From NCBI GenBank assembly GCA_910585275.1, contig CAJUCW010000002.1, positions 95,287 to 159,286 of the forward strand: DNA of 64,000 nt, read 5' to 3'. The DNA is from an uncultured Muribaculaceae bacterium (lineage in GTDB: Bacteria; Bacteroidota; Bacteroidia; Bacteroidales; Muribaculaceae). Numbering within the stretch: the first letter of the stretch is position 1; every line of letters starts with the position of its first letter. Positions 21,201-28,955 of this stretch are shown here, one piece after another. Made by a program: the position numbers and the translations under genes. Below the pieces are notes generated by a model, which searched no databases, was not told the DNA's origin, and saw only the letters and a list, made by a program, of their open reading frames with translations.

Positions 21201-21331
21201 GCGACAATCTTCATACTTTCAATAAATTCTATAAAGGATGGGATCCGGAAAATGAAATCGGCACAGGCGATTCACCATCGTTCTATCCTGTGACGGCTGT
21301 TTATTCCTTCGGTTTCAATTTCAAGTTTTAA
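18266..21331 (+). CDS. SusC-like TonB-dependent outer-membrane transporter
   Basis: A 1021-residue outer-membrane receptor. It has a signal peptide (hydrophobic run LAMLVFLLGTVFSMA), a carboxypeptidase-like regulatory domain (VFGTVTDNSGEPMIGVTI), the TonB-box-like DEVVVVGYGTQKK near residue 115, a plug domain, a 22-strand beta-barrel, and a C-terminal FGFNFKF. It imports oligosaccharide with its SusD lid, powered by TonB. The SusD gene begins 12 bp downstream. Its place after a fucosidase suggests fucosylated glycans as cargo (inference). No ECF sigma/anti-sigma pair is nearby, so control probably comes from the AraC regulator. Confidence 0.93.
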   Translation: MRPCKTKCLKTRLAMLVFLLGTVFSMAAQKTEQVFGTVTDNSGEPMIGVTILLKGTSVGTSTDVDGNFIIKVPTPVDGKSLVFSYVGYETKTVAINGNLPLSVTMSSDARNLDEVVVVGYGTQKKVNLTGSVSSISADELASRPVSSTSAIIAGLVPGVSVIQSSGRPGAGATVKMRGTGTFSSAGNSPLVIIDGISGNLDDVDPNDIQNISFLKDAASASIYGSRAANGVILIETKKGTEGKTTITYNNNFGWQKATELPEFLDSWEYAEYYNMAMRNMGYAEAYTSDQIQKFRDGSDPDNYPNVNHMKWLLGTGSGFQQQHNLGFSHSSGNTRYNLSLGYRGQDGLTEKTSNKRLTGLFSLDSKLKYGLSLGLNLNAYRNIYDAPIGEPQSIDGMIGYTVREAPIYAGRKSDGSFGYQDNYSPEAWLAGDSFTKSTSTYVAGNVRLRWETPIDGLSLQGKMGASYYTNYYKGYRAETYFDEHKTIGPTTLSISDNNNTYSNVEVLLQYMKSFGKHNLNILGGYSFESWNDKYLQGSRNTFPTTSLSELVSGDASTAANTSSLTESALMSYFGRVNYNFDERYLLEANLRYDGSSHFAKHRRWGLFPSVSAAWRLSEESFWRDSKVGEVVNNFKVRVSHGTLGNQNIGAYAYQQTYWYGFNYPLGDPAQLTPGAISGPFNDPDISWEKTRITDVGIDVSLWNNRLSATVDYFYKYTSDILSSVAKTDILGNSVGNTNVGAVSNTGVEVNLTYNGKIGDKFAFSVSPNFTWVKNSVEKLSDGALRQINEGRIVGEPLGIIYGYKTNGLFVDQAEIDGAPNQIVSKGSLKPGYVSYMDLDGDNAVDADHDRTILGSTTPKFYYGMTLTAQYRGFDFSALLQGVGGHKRLIGSYMAYAFYNGGQIQRWQADNCWTVDNPDKWAEYPRVETLNMNNPNLQVSDYWVRDASFLRIKNITLGYTVPKALTKKIGFENIRVYVSCDNLHTFNKFYKGWDPENEIGTGDSPSFYPVTAVYSFGFNFKF

Positions 21332-21343
21332 TTTTTTAAAGTA

Positions 21344-23014
21344 ATGAATATGCTATATAAGTTTATCAACGTGTCGGCAGGGCTGCTGCTCTGTGCATCT
21401 TCAATAATTGTCGGAGGATGCAGTGACGAACTCGACAAATTTAATACCCAGGAAACGGCAAACGAGGAATTTTGGAGGAATGAAAAGGATGCCAAGCTTG
21501 CCCTTGTAGGTTGCTACCGCTTCCAGACAGGTTGGTCGCATGACGCTTTCGATACTCCCCAAGGACTATTATATCTTGATTTTGCCGGCGGCAACGGAAC
21601 TGAAAAGGAGAATTTCAGTACGAACCTTGCAAGTGTCAATACTCTTGCAACAAATGGCAATATACGTTGGTATTGGGGAAATGCCTACTCTCAGATTTAT
21701 AAATACAACAACTTTCTGCAGAACGTTGTGAATTGTCCGATGGATGAGGATGTGAAGAGTGCAATGATGGCAGAGATGAAAACTCTCCGCGCTTACTTCT
21801 TCTTCAATCTTGCTTTCTATTTTAAAGATGCTCCGATGCCTTTGAAGACACTTACCGTTGCCGAGGCAAATTCTATAGGACAGACGCCTCAGGCAGATAT
21901 CTACAAACAGGTGGAAACCGATTTGCTTGAAGCCATCAATGCTCTTCCGGAGGTGTATGAAGGTGCCGACTATGGCAGGATTTCTCGCAACGGTGCAAGG
22001 GTGCTTCTAAGCCGCCTTTATCTTGCACAAGACCGTTTTGCAGATGCTGCCTCGGTTCTGGATGATGTGATGAAAAGCGGGAAGTTTGAGCTTGACCGCC
22101 GTAACGGTATCGACAGTTACGAGAAGCTGTTCCAGAACGGTGGAGAGACAAGTCCTGAAATGATTTTCTGTATCATGGGAATCAAGGATAAATATACCAA
22201 TTCACGTTACCAGTATCTTTATCCGGAATGCATTGGGGGCTGGCATCAGTTTGCCGTTTATAACGAACTCGTTAAGTCTTATTTTTGCACTGACGGTAAG
22301 TCGATCGAAGAATCTGCCGTATATGATGATGAAGACCCTTATGTGAATCGTGATGCACGTCTATATGCCTCGGTGTTTCTTCCCCCAGTGGGGACATATC
22401 CCGGCACAAAGTTCAATGAGACAGTCTATGATTGTTTTAATGGGCCCGGCACAAGCGATTCCTACAATCGTTTTGCTCTCTTCAACGGGTATTGCCCTAA
22501 AAAAGGTTGCGACCCTTCAATCACAAATTCTCTCGGCGACACATATACCTACACTCCGATTATGAGATATGGTGAAGTGCTGTTGAGTTATCTTGAAGCT
22601 CTTAACGAGGCTACTCCGGGAAGTGTGACTCAGGACGTGCTCGATAAAACTATCAACGATATCCGCAATAGGGTAGGGCTTCCGGCTTATTCCAAGACCG
22701 ACCTTGGCAACCAGGAGGCTGTAAGAAAGGCTGTGAGGGCTGAACGTCGTGTGGAATTGGCGTTTGAAGGATTACGTTATTACGATGTGTTGCGTTGGGG
22801 AATTGCTGAAACTGAACTCAACCACACCTTTACAGGCGTAAAACTTTCGAACGATCCTAATGCAAGAAACTACAAGGGCAATTCACCGGTTGACGCCGAC
22901 GGTTATTATCAGTTTGAAACACGCTCATGGGATAGCCATAACCGTTATTGGCCTATTCCACAGAACGACCGGGATATCAATCCTAATTTAGGTCAAAACG
23001 AAGGATATAATTGA
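21344..23014 (+). CDS. SusD/RagB-like outer-membrane lipoprotein
   Basis: Glycan-binding lid of the SusCD complex, 556 residues. Lipobox IVGGC at about 22-26 gives an N-terminal lipid anchor after signal peptidase II. The TPR-like body has RAYFFFNLAF and RNGARVLLSRLYL; the C-terminus has RRVELAFEGLRYYDVLRWG and ends LGQNEGYN, a usual SusD ending. Follows susC by 12 bp and is the last gene of the locus; a terminator is found 87 bp later. Confidence 0.93.
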   Translation: MNMLYKFINVSAGLLLCASSIIVGGCSDELDKFNTQETANEEFWRNEKDAKLALVGCYRFQTGWSHDAFDTPQGLLYLDFAGGNGTEKENFSTNLASVNTLATNGNIRWYWGNAYSQIYKYNNFLQNVVNCPMDEDVKSAMMAEMKTLRAYFFFNLAFYFKDAPMPLKTLTVAEANSIGQTPQADIYKQVETDLLEAINALPEVYEGADYGRISRNGARVLLSRLYLAQDRFADAASVLDDVMKSGKFELDRRNGIDSYEKLFQNGGETSPEMIFCIMGIKDKYTNSRYQYLYPECIGGWHQFAVYNELVKSYFCTDGKSIEESAVYDDEDPYVNRDARLYASVFLPPVGTYPGTKFNETVYDCFNGPGTSDSYNRFALFNGYCPKKGCDPSITNSLGDTYTYTPIMRYGEVLLSYLEALNEATPGSVTQDVLDKTINDIRNRVGLPAYSKTDLGNQEAVRKAVRAERRVELAFEGLRYYDVLRWGIAETELNHTFTGVKLSNDPNARNYKGNSPVDADGYYQFETRSWDSHNRYWPIPQNDRDINPNLGQNEGYN

Positions 23015-23100
23015 TGATAGCGTATTAAATACAGTTTTTCTATATTTAATCGTGTTTCTACAGGTGAAATAATGTAACGTTTTTTAGATTACCATTGGTG

Positions 23101-23135
23101 AAAGAGCGAGTCTGACCTATAGGCCCGCTCTTTTT
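23101..23135 (+). terminator. terminator after the fucose-type operon
   Basis: AAAGAGCG, a ~17-base loop that can pair partly (GACC/GGCC), CGCTCT, then T5. Lies 87 bp after the susD stop. Confidence 0.75.
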
Positions 23136-23299
23136 ACTTTTTTCTTTGATTTAAGGTTGGGATAAATGTTGCTTTAAGCAAAAGACGGTGTAAACCGCAT
23201 TTGTCAATAACCCTTAAGGGCGTGTTCCTTAAAATTTTAGGGTCGTAGGTGTCTCAGCCTTGGAGTGACTTCTTCAGGCAGCTGCCATAATCCGCATTT

Positions 23300-24862
23300 T
23301 TATCCGGCCTGGATAATCCAGTCGGTGAGATTGCGGTTTTTTGTAGAAAAACTGGCGCCTATGAGCAATATTTTGCGTTTACCGGCTTCATGGCCGACTG
23401 CATATCCGCGGTCTTTTATCTGTTTTAGTGCCTCTCCGGAGGTTGAGTTGATTTTGAATTCAAAAATATAGAGATAATTGTTGGTTTCAATAATCATGTC
23501 GCAACGTCCTTGCGAGCTATGTATCTCCGAATGGGTGCGGAATCCACACATCTTTGCCACTATAACCATCATATTGCGGAAATGAACCTCTTTGTTAGGT
23601 TCGTGGTCGGATTCAATAGAGGCAAATAGACTTTTCAGCCCCACCATGAACCCTTGCGCGTCTCCCTTCTCTACTTCATCTATGAATAGATTGATATCAA
23701 AAATGCTGTTGCCTGATTTTCTGACAATATAATAGCGCGAAAGAGAATCCCAAAAGCCTTTGCGGACTTCTTCATTCGGAAAACCGAGAACGTATTGTTT
23801 TGTTATAGGTAGCCACCCTTTTATGGTAAGATAGCCTGACTGAAAGAGCATAGGCACAATATCCAAGTCCGGGTCTGCCATATCTGTTAGCTGCGATTTT
23901 GTGCGTCTCGTACCCTCAAGGTCTTCAAGGGGGTACGCGTTTTTGCGCAATAATGTAGGAATATATGACGGTGTGCCGGTACTGAACCAGTAATCTGAAA
24001 CATTTGATTCATCAAACGCGCTGATCATACTGAAGGGATTATAGACATCCTCTTGCAGTTTTATACTGAAATGATATCCGTCGTAATTGGCCTTTATTAT
24101 TGAGCGGGTCTTCTCCAGGGTGATGCCGTTGTCTTCGGCGAATGTTGCCAAAGAGGATTGGAAATTATCAGACAATTCTTTCTCGGTAATTCCGCAAATT
24201 GCGTTGAATTTCGGGAGGAGCGATATGTCTTTCATGTTGTTAAGTCCGCTGAAAATAGACACATGCGCGAACTTTGTGACGCCTGTAATGAGCACAAATC
24301 TGATATATGGGTCGCATTCCTTCAGCACCGAGTAGAATCCTTGCAGTTTCAAACGCATTCTTTCGTGTCGGTCTTGCTCATGAAGGCTGCCCAAAAGAGG
24401 TTTGTCGTATTCATCGATAAGCACCACAACCTTTTGTCCGGTTTTATCGGCCGCCCGTCTGATTACACCACGGAATCTGCTCGAAATGGTGTCTTCCGCT
24501 TGGCTGGGTTTGCCGTAAACCGATTCCATCTCCGTGATGAGAAGATTGAGCCGTTTATCGAGATTAATATCCATGCTATAGTCTTCGGCACTGAAATCCA
24601 AATGAATTACGGGATATTCAGTCCAGTCGTTTTCAAATTTTTCTATGGCAAGACCTTGGAAAAGCTCGCGTTGTCCGCGGAAGTATGCATCCAATGTGGA
24701 GACAAATAGGCTTTTTCCGAAGCGTCGCGGCCTACTCATAAACACATACTTGTAGCTGTTTGCCAGATTCCAGACATATTCGGTCTTATCAACATAGATA
24801 TAACCTTCCTTGCGGATTTCGCTGAACGTCTGTATGCCGATAGGATACTTTATGGATGCCAT
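23300..24862 (-). CDS. AAA-ATPase-like protein with PD-(D/E)XK nuclease domain
   Basis: 520-residue member of a family common and often multi-copy in gut Bacteroidales (AAA-ATPase_like plus PDDEXK_9). The N-terminal part has a modified P-loop, RPRRFGKSLF (Lys50), and a Walker-B-like VVLIDEYDKPLL. The C-terminal part has the nuclease signature: RCDMII (Asp ~455) and YIFEFKI (Glu ~466, Lys ~468). Function in the cell is not established; mobile-element or genome-defence links are proposed for the family. It is monocistronic, with a textbook promoter, and faces susD tail to tail. Confidence 0.85.
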   Translation of the reverse strand: MASIKYPIGIQTFSEIRKEGYIYVDKTEYVWNLANSYKYVFMSRPRRFGKSLFVSTLDAYFRGQRELFQGLAIEKFENDWTEYPVIHLDFSAEDYSMDINLDKRLNLLITEMESVYGKPSQAEDTISSRFRGVIRRAADKTGQKVVVLIDEYDKPLLGSLHEQDRHERMRLKLQGFYSVLKECDPYIRFVLITGVTKFAHVSIFSGLNNMKDISLLPKFNAICGITEKELSDNFQSSLATFAEDNGITLEKTRSIIKANYDGYHFSIKLQEDVYNPFSMISAFDESNVSDYWFSTGTPSYIPTLLRKNAYPLEDLEGTRRTKSQLTDMADPDLDIVPMLFQSGYLTIKGWLPITKQYVLGFPNEEVRKGFWDSLSRYYIVRKSGNSIFDINLFIDEVEKGDAQGFMVGLKSLFASIESDHEPNKEVHFRNMMVIVAKMCGFRTHSEIHSSQGRCDMIIETNNYLYIFEFKINSTSGEALKQIKDRGYAVGHEAGKRKILLIGASFSTKNRNLTDWIIQAG

Positions 24863-24888
24863 TTTATTTTCCTTTGGGTATTACAAAG

Positions 24889-24920
24889 CAAAAATAGTGA
24901 ATTATATTTTATTATCCAAA
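24889..24920 (-). promoter_or_regulatory. promoter of the AAA-ATPase/PDDEXK gene
   Basis: On the minus strand TTTG (24917-24920), exactly 20 bases, then TATTTTTG (24889-24896): a full match to the Bacteroidetes consensus. The predicted start site is about 15-20 nt before the ATG at 24862. Confidence 0.8.
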
Positions 24921-24978
24921 TTTAAGAAATTCGTTCCGCTTGTGTCTTATTGTGATTTTTGTTAATTTTGCTTAGTAA

Positions 24979-25296
24979 TCTTTTAACCATTATTCGTTCG
25001 GTTCGGTAGGCAATTGGCTGCTGACCTGTTCGCTGGGCATAAACGTACTGTCCGACGGCTCAATTATGGTTACTCCCCAACCCGATGTGACAGGTTCGCT
25101 CACCTATGCGTCAGGTTGGCTCGACACTCCCCGGGGACGTGTAGAATCGTCGTGGCGGCTTAAAAATGGCAAAGTGGAATACGAAATCACTCTCCCTGAA
25201 GGCATTCCGGCTACTTTCCATGCCTACAAATCCTCTAAGAAAGCATCTCGGGTAATACGTAGTCTTCGACCTGGAAAGAACCGTTTCGTATTATGA
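24979..25296 (+). pseudogene. remnant of a GH78 alpha-L-rhamnosidase gene (3' end)
   Basis: The frame opens after a TAA at 24976 and reads FNHYSFGSVGNWLL and then TPQPDVTGSLTYASGWLDTP, ending FVL-stop. FNHYxFGxVGxWL and the later G-L-T-x-A-x-G-x-x-x-T-P motif are hallmarks of the end of the GH78 catalytic domain and its C-terminal beta-sandwich. Only about 105 residues remain of a protein normally 700-1000 long; no start codon precedes the FNHY motif. It is a deletion remnant left next to the AAA-ATPase gene. Confidence 0.75.
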
Positions 25297-25304
25297 AAAA
25301 GAAA

Positions 25305-25376
25305 GACAGCCTATGTAATCCTTTTCCGGCTTACAGTCGAGGATACATAGGCTGTCCGAGGGTTGAACCTGTATTT
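25305..25376. repeat. long hairpin repeat, copy 1
   Basis: GACAGCCTATGTA...TACATAGGCTGTC forms a ~16-pair stem around a 19-base loop, followed by CGAGGGTTGAACCT. About 70 bases are shared almost base for base with 33014-33083. Read on the minus strand the stem is followed by TTTCTTTTT, so it could terminate transcription that runs past the lipoprotein gene at 25567. It starts 8 bp after the GH78 remnant's stop. Confidence 0.8.
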
Positions 25377-25502
25377 GCTGGGTGCCACTGATGTCAGAAA
25401 GGAGGGCGGAAAGATTGCCGTTCTTGCCGTAGCCTTATGGCTCATGGTCAGCAATCGAAAAGATGAAGTAGTTACAATAAGATATTGTGTATAATCCCAC
25501 AT

Positions 25503-25541
25503 AAAACCGAGAGGATGAAGCTTTGTCCTCTCGGTTTTTTT
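25503..25541 (-). terminator. bidirectional terminator after the lipoprotein gene
   Basis: AAAACCGAGAGGA, short loop, TCCTCTCGGTTTTTTT. A-tract and T-tract on the two sides allow use on both strands. It follows the stop of the minus-strand gene at 25567 by about 25 bp. Confidence 0.85.
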
Positions 25542-25566
25542 GTAAGATATTCTTGAAAGGTTGTTG

Positions 25567-26520
25567 TCAGTTATTGCTGTTTAAAACGGCATGGCGGAAA
25601 AGTTTGTCTGATGGGTCGCGATAAACAATATTATGCTCGACCTTATTGTTTGAGAGCTGGAATTCGATAGCGGCAGCCTTGCCTGACATGTGATCAAATG
25701 TAGCAGTCCAGAAACATGTTTTGGCTGCCGGACCATCTGAAATCCGGAATTGAATTGACTTGCCGTTTTTACCTGTTACAATTACGTAAGCATACATGCC
25801 ATCTGTTTTGACTTGCGTTGTGCAATTATTAAACAAATCTTCATATTCTGCAACGGTTGGTGTGCGACGTTCACCATAATATGTTGAATTGAAATCACCG
25901 CCATACATTGCGGGATCCCACTGAGTGCCCGATATGTCGGAGGGTGCGCTGTCAATAGAATTCAGAAGGCTTTGCATTGTCCAATAGCCGGTTTCTTGTT
26001 CACCTATATCATAAAAATCATCTGTACACCACTTAACGGAAAGCCCGAGATCGGTAAAGGGACGCAATGTGCCTAACAGTGTTGGCTTGGAGACGTAATC
26101 ATACCATTCGGAAGTGTAATCAGCTGTGGCAACTCGGATACGTGCTTCGCAACGAAGAGATACATTGTCGTGGTTAAAGCCTTCCTCAGAAACGGTTATT
26201 TGATAAGATCCGTATTGACCATCATTTGGATTTAAATATAGGGTTTGGGGTAAATATCCTATTTCTTGACCTGTATTGCTGTCCGTAAAAATAAGATACA
26301 ATGTGTTATCTTCAATCTCAATATTTTCAGCATCGTTTTCCGACCATGACCCGATGCCGACATCGAAAACATAATAGTTGTTGAAGTGTCTGAACCCGTA
26401 AAATTCAACAGAAAAATTCACAGATGAATTCATCTCGAGTTTTTCATCATCGCATGAGGTGGACATCATCATGACAATTACGACACATAAGGCTGATATA
26501 AATATATTTATAGTCTTCAT
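25567..26520 (-). CDS. secreted lipoprotein with FISUMP-like C-terminal domain
   Basis: About 317 residues. Signal peptide with lipobox MSTSC, so a lipid-anchored envelope protein. The N-terminal half is beta-rich without a recognised family. From about residue 165, DLGLSVKWC, ERRTPTVAEYEDLFNNC and VTGKNGKSIQF match the pattern of the Fibrobacter-succinogenes-major-paralogue (FISUMP) domain of Bacteroidales surface proteins, whose function is unknown. Two in-frame ATGs (26529, 26520) are possible; the second gives a cleaner signal peptide and is used. It follows the beta-barrel gene by 12 bp, so the two are likely cotranscribed. Confidence 0.7.
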   Translation of the reverse strand: MKTINIFISALCVVIVMMMSTSCDDEKLEMNSSVNFSVEFYGFRHFNNYYVFDVGIGSWSENDAENIEIEDNTLYLIFTDSNTGQEIGYLPQTLYLNPNDGQYGSYQITVSEEGFNHDNVSLRCEARIRVATADYTSEWYDYVSKPTLLGTLRPFTDLGLSVKWCTDDFYDIGEQETGYWTMQSLLNSIDSAPSDISGTQWDPAMYGGDFNSTYYGERRTPTVAEYEDLFNNCTTQVKTDGMYAYVIVTGKNGKSIQFRISDGPAAKTCFWTATFDHMSGKAAAIEFQLSNNKVEHNIVYRDPSDKLFRHAVLNSNN

Positions 26521-26532
26521 TATTATCATTGT

Positions 26533-27123
26533 TTAAAATTTATAACCTAATCTTATACCGAACATTCCATAATGTTTGCCGTGGTATTCATGCTTTGAAA
26601 GAGCATACTGGGCATCCCATATCAGACCCGCTGATATGTGGTTGCCGAAGTTGAAACCTACTCCGACTTCGTATGGAACAGACATCGTACTATTGTCGAG
26701 AAACGTGCCAAGTCCGATATTGGCATTTGCATATAAACTTGTTGACCCCGATATCTCACGAGAGGTATAGCGGATGCCCGGTTTAATGTTTAGCGCCATA
26801 GTTTTTGTGAAATCTGTAGTGTTTGCAACGGCTTGGAGTTTAACTTCAAATGCAAAGTGAATTGAAGTAGCCCAGCGATAGCCGACACCAATGGAAAGAC
26901 CAGCACCTCCGGTTTTTTCAATTTTACGGTAAAGATCAATAACTGCATCGTTATTGTCCGAGCCCGGATGGAAATCGCTGACTATTGTGCCTGACTGAAC
27001 AGGACTGTTTCCGACTGTTGCACCCCCGGCTAATTCGATGAATGAGCCTGATCTATTGGCATTTTGAGCATAAAGACCCTCGCAAAGCAACAGAGTGCAT
27101 AGAATAAAAAATAATCTCTTCAT
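26533..27123 (-). CDS. outer-membrane beta-barrel protein
   Basis: 196 residues. Signal peptide MKRLFFILCTLLLCEGLYA|Q. The mature part has alternating hydrophobic strands (GLSIGVGYRWATSIHFAFEVKL, then GLGTFLDNSTM) and ends in GIRLGYKF with the terminal Phe used by the BAM machine, as in small 8-strand porin-like OMPs. No specific function can be given. Linked to the lipoprotein gene downstream and 139 bp after the LRR-caspase gene. Confidence 0.7.
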   Translation of the reverse strand: MKRLFFILCTLLLCEGLYAQNANRSGSFIELAGGATVGNSPVQSGTIVSDFHPGSDNNDAVIDLYRKIEKTGGAGLSIGVGYRWATSIHFAFEVKLQAVANTTDFTKTMALNIKPGIRYTSREISGSTSLYANANIGLGTFLDNSTMSVPYEVGVGFNFGNHISAGLIWDAQYALSKHEYHGKHYGMFGIRLGYKF

Positions 27124-27262
27124 AATTGTTGGATATGGGGATAAATGATTGTTTGAAATATATGGACCGATTAAGTAGCTGATTAAAAGTAGTTATATGT
27201 TTACTTTTTTCTTAACTCTACTGGCAAACATATACCCACTTGTCTCACGGGGGCTTGCCAAA

Positions 27263-28783
27263 TTATTCGGCAAGTTTCCAATCTTTCCATACTGTGCTTA
27301 TTTTTGTAGAAATGTTGGTATTTGGGGTCTGTTTCTTTTGGTTTTTTGCAACAGATGTGCGACCCACCATTTGAGAAAGATAGTCTGATAGTTCGCCAAG
27401 AGTTATGACTCCTGACTTCTCTTTCAAAATTTTAAGCAGATAGTATGTGAAAAGCCCGTGACCCTGTTGTTGATACGGCCAGGCTGTTTCATCGCCGGAA
27501 GTCGCTGTAAAGACAACCATATTGCCTTTGGGAGCATTGGGCTTTGGTTTGAGGGTAACACCTCGCTGTCCATACTGAAGCACCTCGTTCTGACGGGTAG
27601 AACCGCTGAAACAAGCGTCAAGGAAGACGACAACCGATTTCGACTTCAACTCACCAAGTTGGGCGTAAAGGTCGCTCAAGGGCATGCATACATCTTTAGA
27701 GACCTTGAATGCGTCTGTAGGTATCAGGAAACCTTCCCGACTTGATTCGTCGGGCGCGCCGTGGCCGGAGTAATAAAAGATTATGTTGCAGTCTCCGTTG
27801 AAAGCGTCGTCAATCTGTTTCAAATCATATAGGGCTTCTAGCATCCTTCCATAAGTGGCGTTTTCGTAATAGCGCACATTTTCATCAGGTAGCCCAAGTG
27901 TTTTTTTGCAATATTCGGCGAAGTATGAACCGTCGCGTTTTGCAAAGGGCACGTTGGAGATGCGGTCATAGTTTTCATTGGCGAATATAAAGGCAAAGCA
28001 TGACTCCTTGCAGGGCTGAATCGTGGGGATGTTGATATCTACATCCGAACTTATCTGAACGGGTTCAACCGGCTGTTCTGGAGCGGTGGCTACGGCTTGA
28101 ACGGCGGTTACAACTGAAGAGGCATTCAGCTTTTTTAATGCCTCGGCTTCTTCTTCCTTATGTTTCCAGTAAGTTTCGACAATGTTTGGATCGAGTCCGA
28201 AACGTTGGCTTGTCGAAGCGTTAAGGTAGTTTGGCAGAGAGGAGACGGCTGTCATATACTGACATCCTTCGAACGTGCCTACGCCGAGCGACTGAAGTGT
28301 TTCAGGAAGACCAATTGAAACAAGACCTGTACATCCCTTAAATGCGCGTTCTCCTATTGTCTTAAGACTGTAAGGATAATTTATGGCAGTAATATTGATA
28401 CAATTTTCAAACGCATTGTTTTCTATGTGTTCAAGGCCTTGATATAATTCAATTTGGGTCAGCGTCTTGCAGTCGGCAAATGCCCTTTCTCCAATAGATT
28501 TGAGGCTACGGGGCAGTTTGACGCTATAGAGATTCTTACAACCGGAGAACGCTTCTTTGCCGATGCGTACCACACCATCTGTGATTACAACACTTTTTAC
28601 CAGATCAGCACGCCATGGCTGACTGTTTCTGGCCATATTCTTGATTTCTCCTGTTCCGGTGATGGTAAGAACCCCATCGGATGTCATATCCCATTTCACG
28701 TTATCTCCGCATTTACCACCCAAAGCATTTGCACATAAATATGTCAGTAGAAACAAAGCGAAAGTTGCAAAGTATTTCAGCAT
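27263..28783 (-). CDS. secreted leucine-rich-repeat protein with caspase-like (C14) domain
   Basis: 506 residues. Signal peptide (1-20, ending NALG). Residues ~25-195 hold BspA-type LRR_5 repeats (IGKEAFSGCKNLYSVKLP, IGERAFADCKTLTQIEL, IENNAFENC, IGERAFKGC). A Glu/Lys-rich linker (~205-225) leads to a caspase-like peptidase from ~265: FIFANENYD, then the catalytic dyad His341 in IIFYYSGHG and Cys391 in VVFLDACFSG, and FTATSGDETAWPY. Both catalytic residues are intact. An exported caspase-fold protease with LRR targeting repeats would act at the cell surface or outside; substrate unknown. Lies between a large LRR surface protein and an outer-membrane barrel, all on one strand. Confidence 0.88.
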   Translation of the reverse strand: MLKYFATFALFLLTYLCANALGGKCGDNVKWDMTSDGVLTITGTGEIKNMARNSQPWRADLVKSVVITDGVVRIGKEAFSGCKNLYSVKLPRSLKSIGERAFADCKTLTQIELYQGLEHIENNAFENCINITAINYPYSLKTIGERAFKGCTGLVSIGLPETLQSLGVGTFEGCQYMTAVSSLPNYLNASTSQRFGLDPNIVETYWKHKEEEAEALKKLNASSVVTAVQAVATAPEQPVEPVQISSDVDINIPTIQPCKESCFAFIFANENYDRISNVPFAKRDGSYFAEYCKKTLGLPDENVRYYENATYGRMLEALYDLKQIDDAFNGDCNIIFYYSGHGAPDESSREGFLIPTDAFKVSKDVCMPLSDLYAQLGELKSKSVVVFLDACFSGSTRQNEVLQYGQRGVTLKPKPNAPKGNMVVFTATSGDETAWPYQQQGHGLFTYYLLKILKEKSGVITLGELSDYLSQMVGRTSVAKNQKKQTPNTNISTKISTVWKDWKLAE

Positions 28784-28887
28784 ATATGATATTTTGTTAG
28801 GTTAGAACACATTCCATAATAATATTCGCCTCTACAACTGCGACATTTAATTAACACTCACTTAATTATACGCCGCAGTCAGAATAT

Positions 28888-28938
28888 GAACCAATGATAT
28901 TGCTTAGATGAATCCATTCTATGCAACATCATTGGTTC
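28888..28938 (-). other. hairpin downstream of the large LRR gene
   Basis: GAACCAATGAT and ATCATTGGTTC form a perfect 11-pair stem with a 29-base loop that contains a further GC/GC pair. It sits 17 bp after the stop of the minus-strand gene and 104 bp before the caspase gene. The T-run is weak, so processing or partial termination is more likely than full termination. Confidence 0.55.
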
Positions 28939-28955
28939 ATTATAATTACATCACG

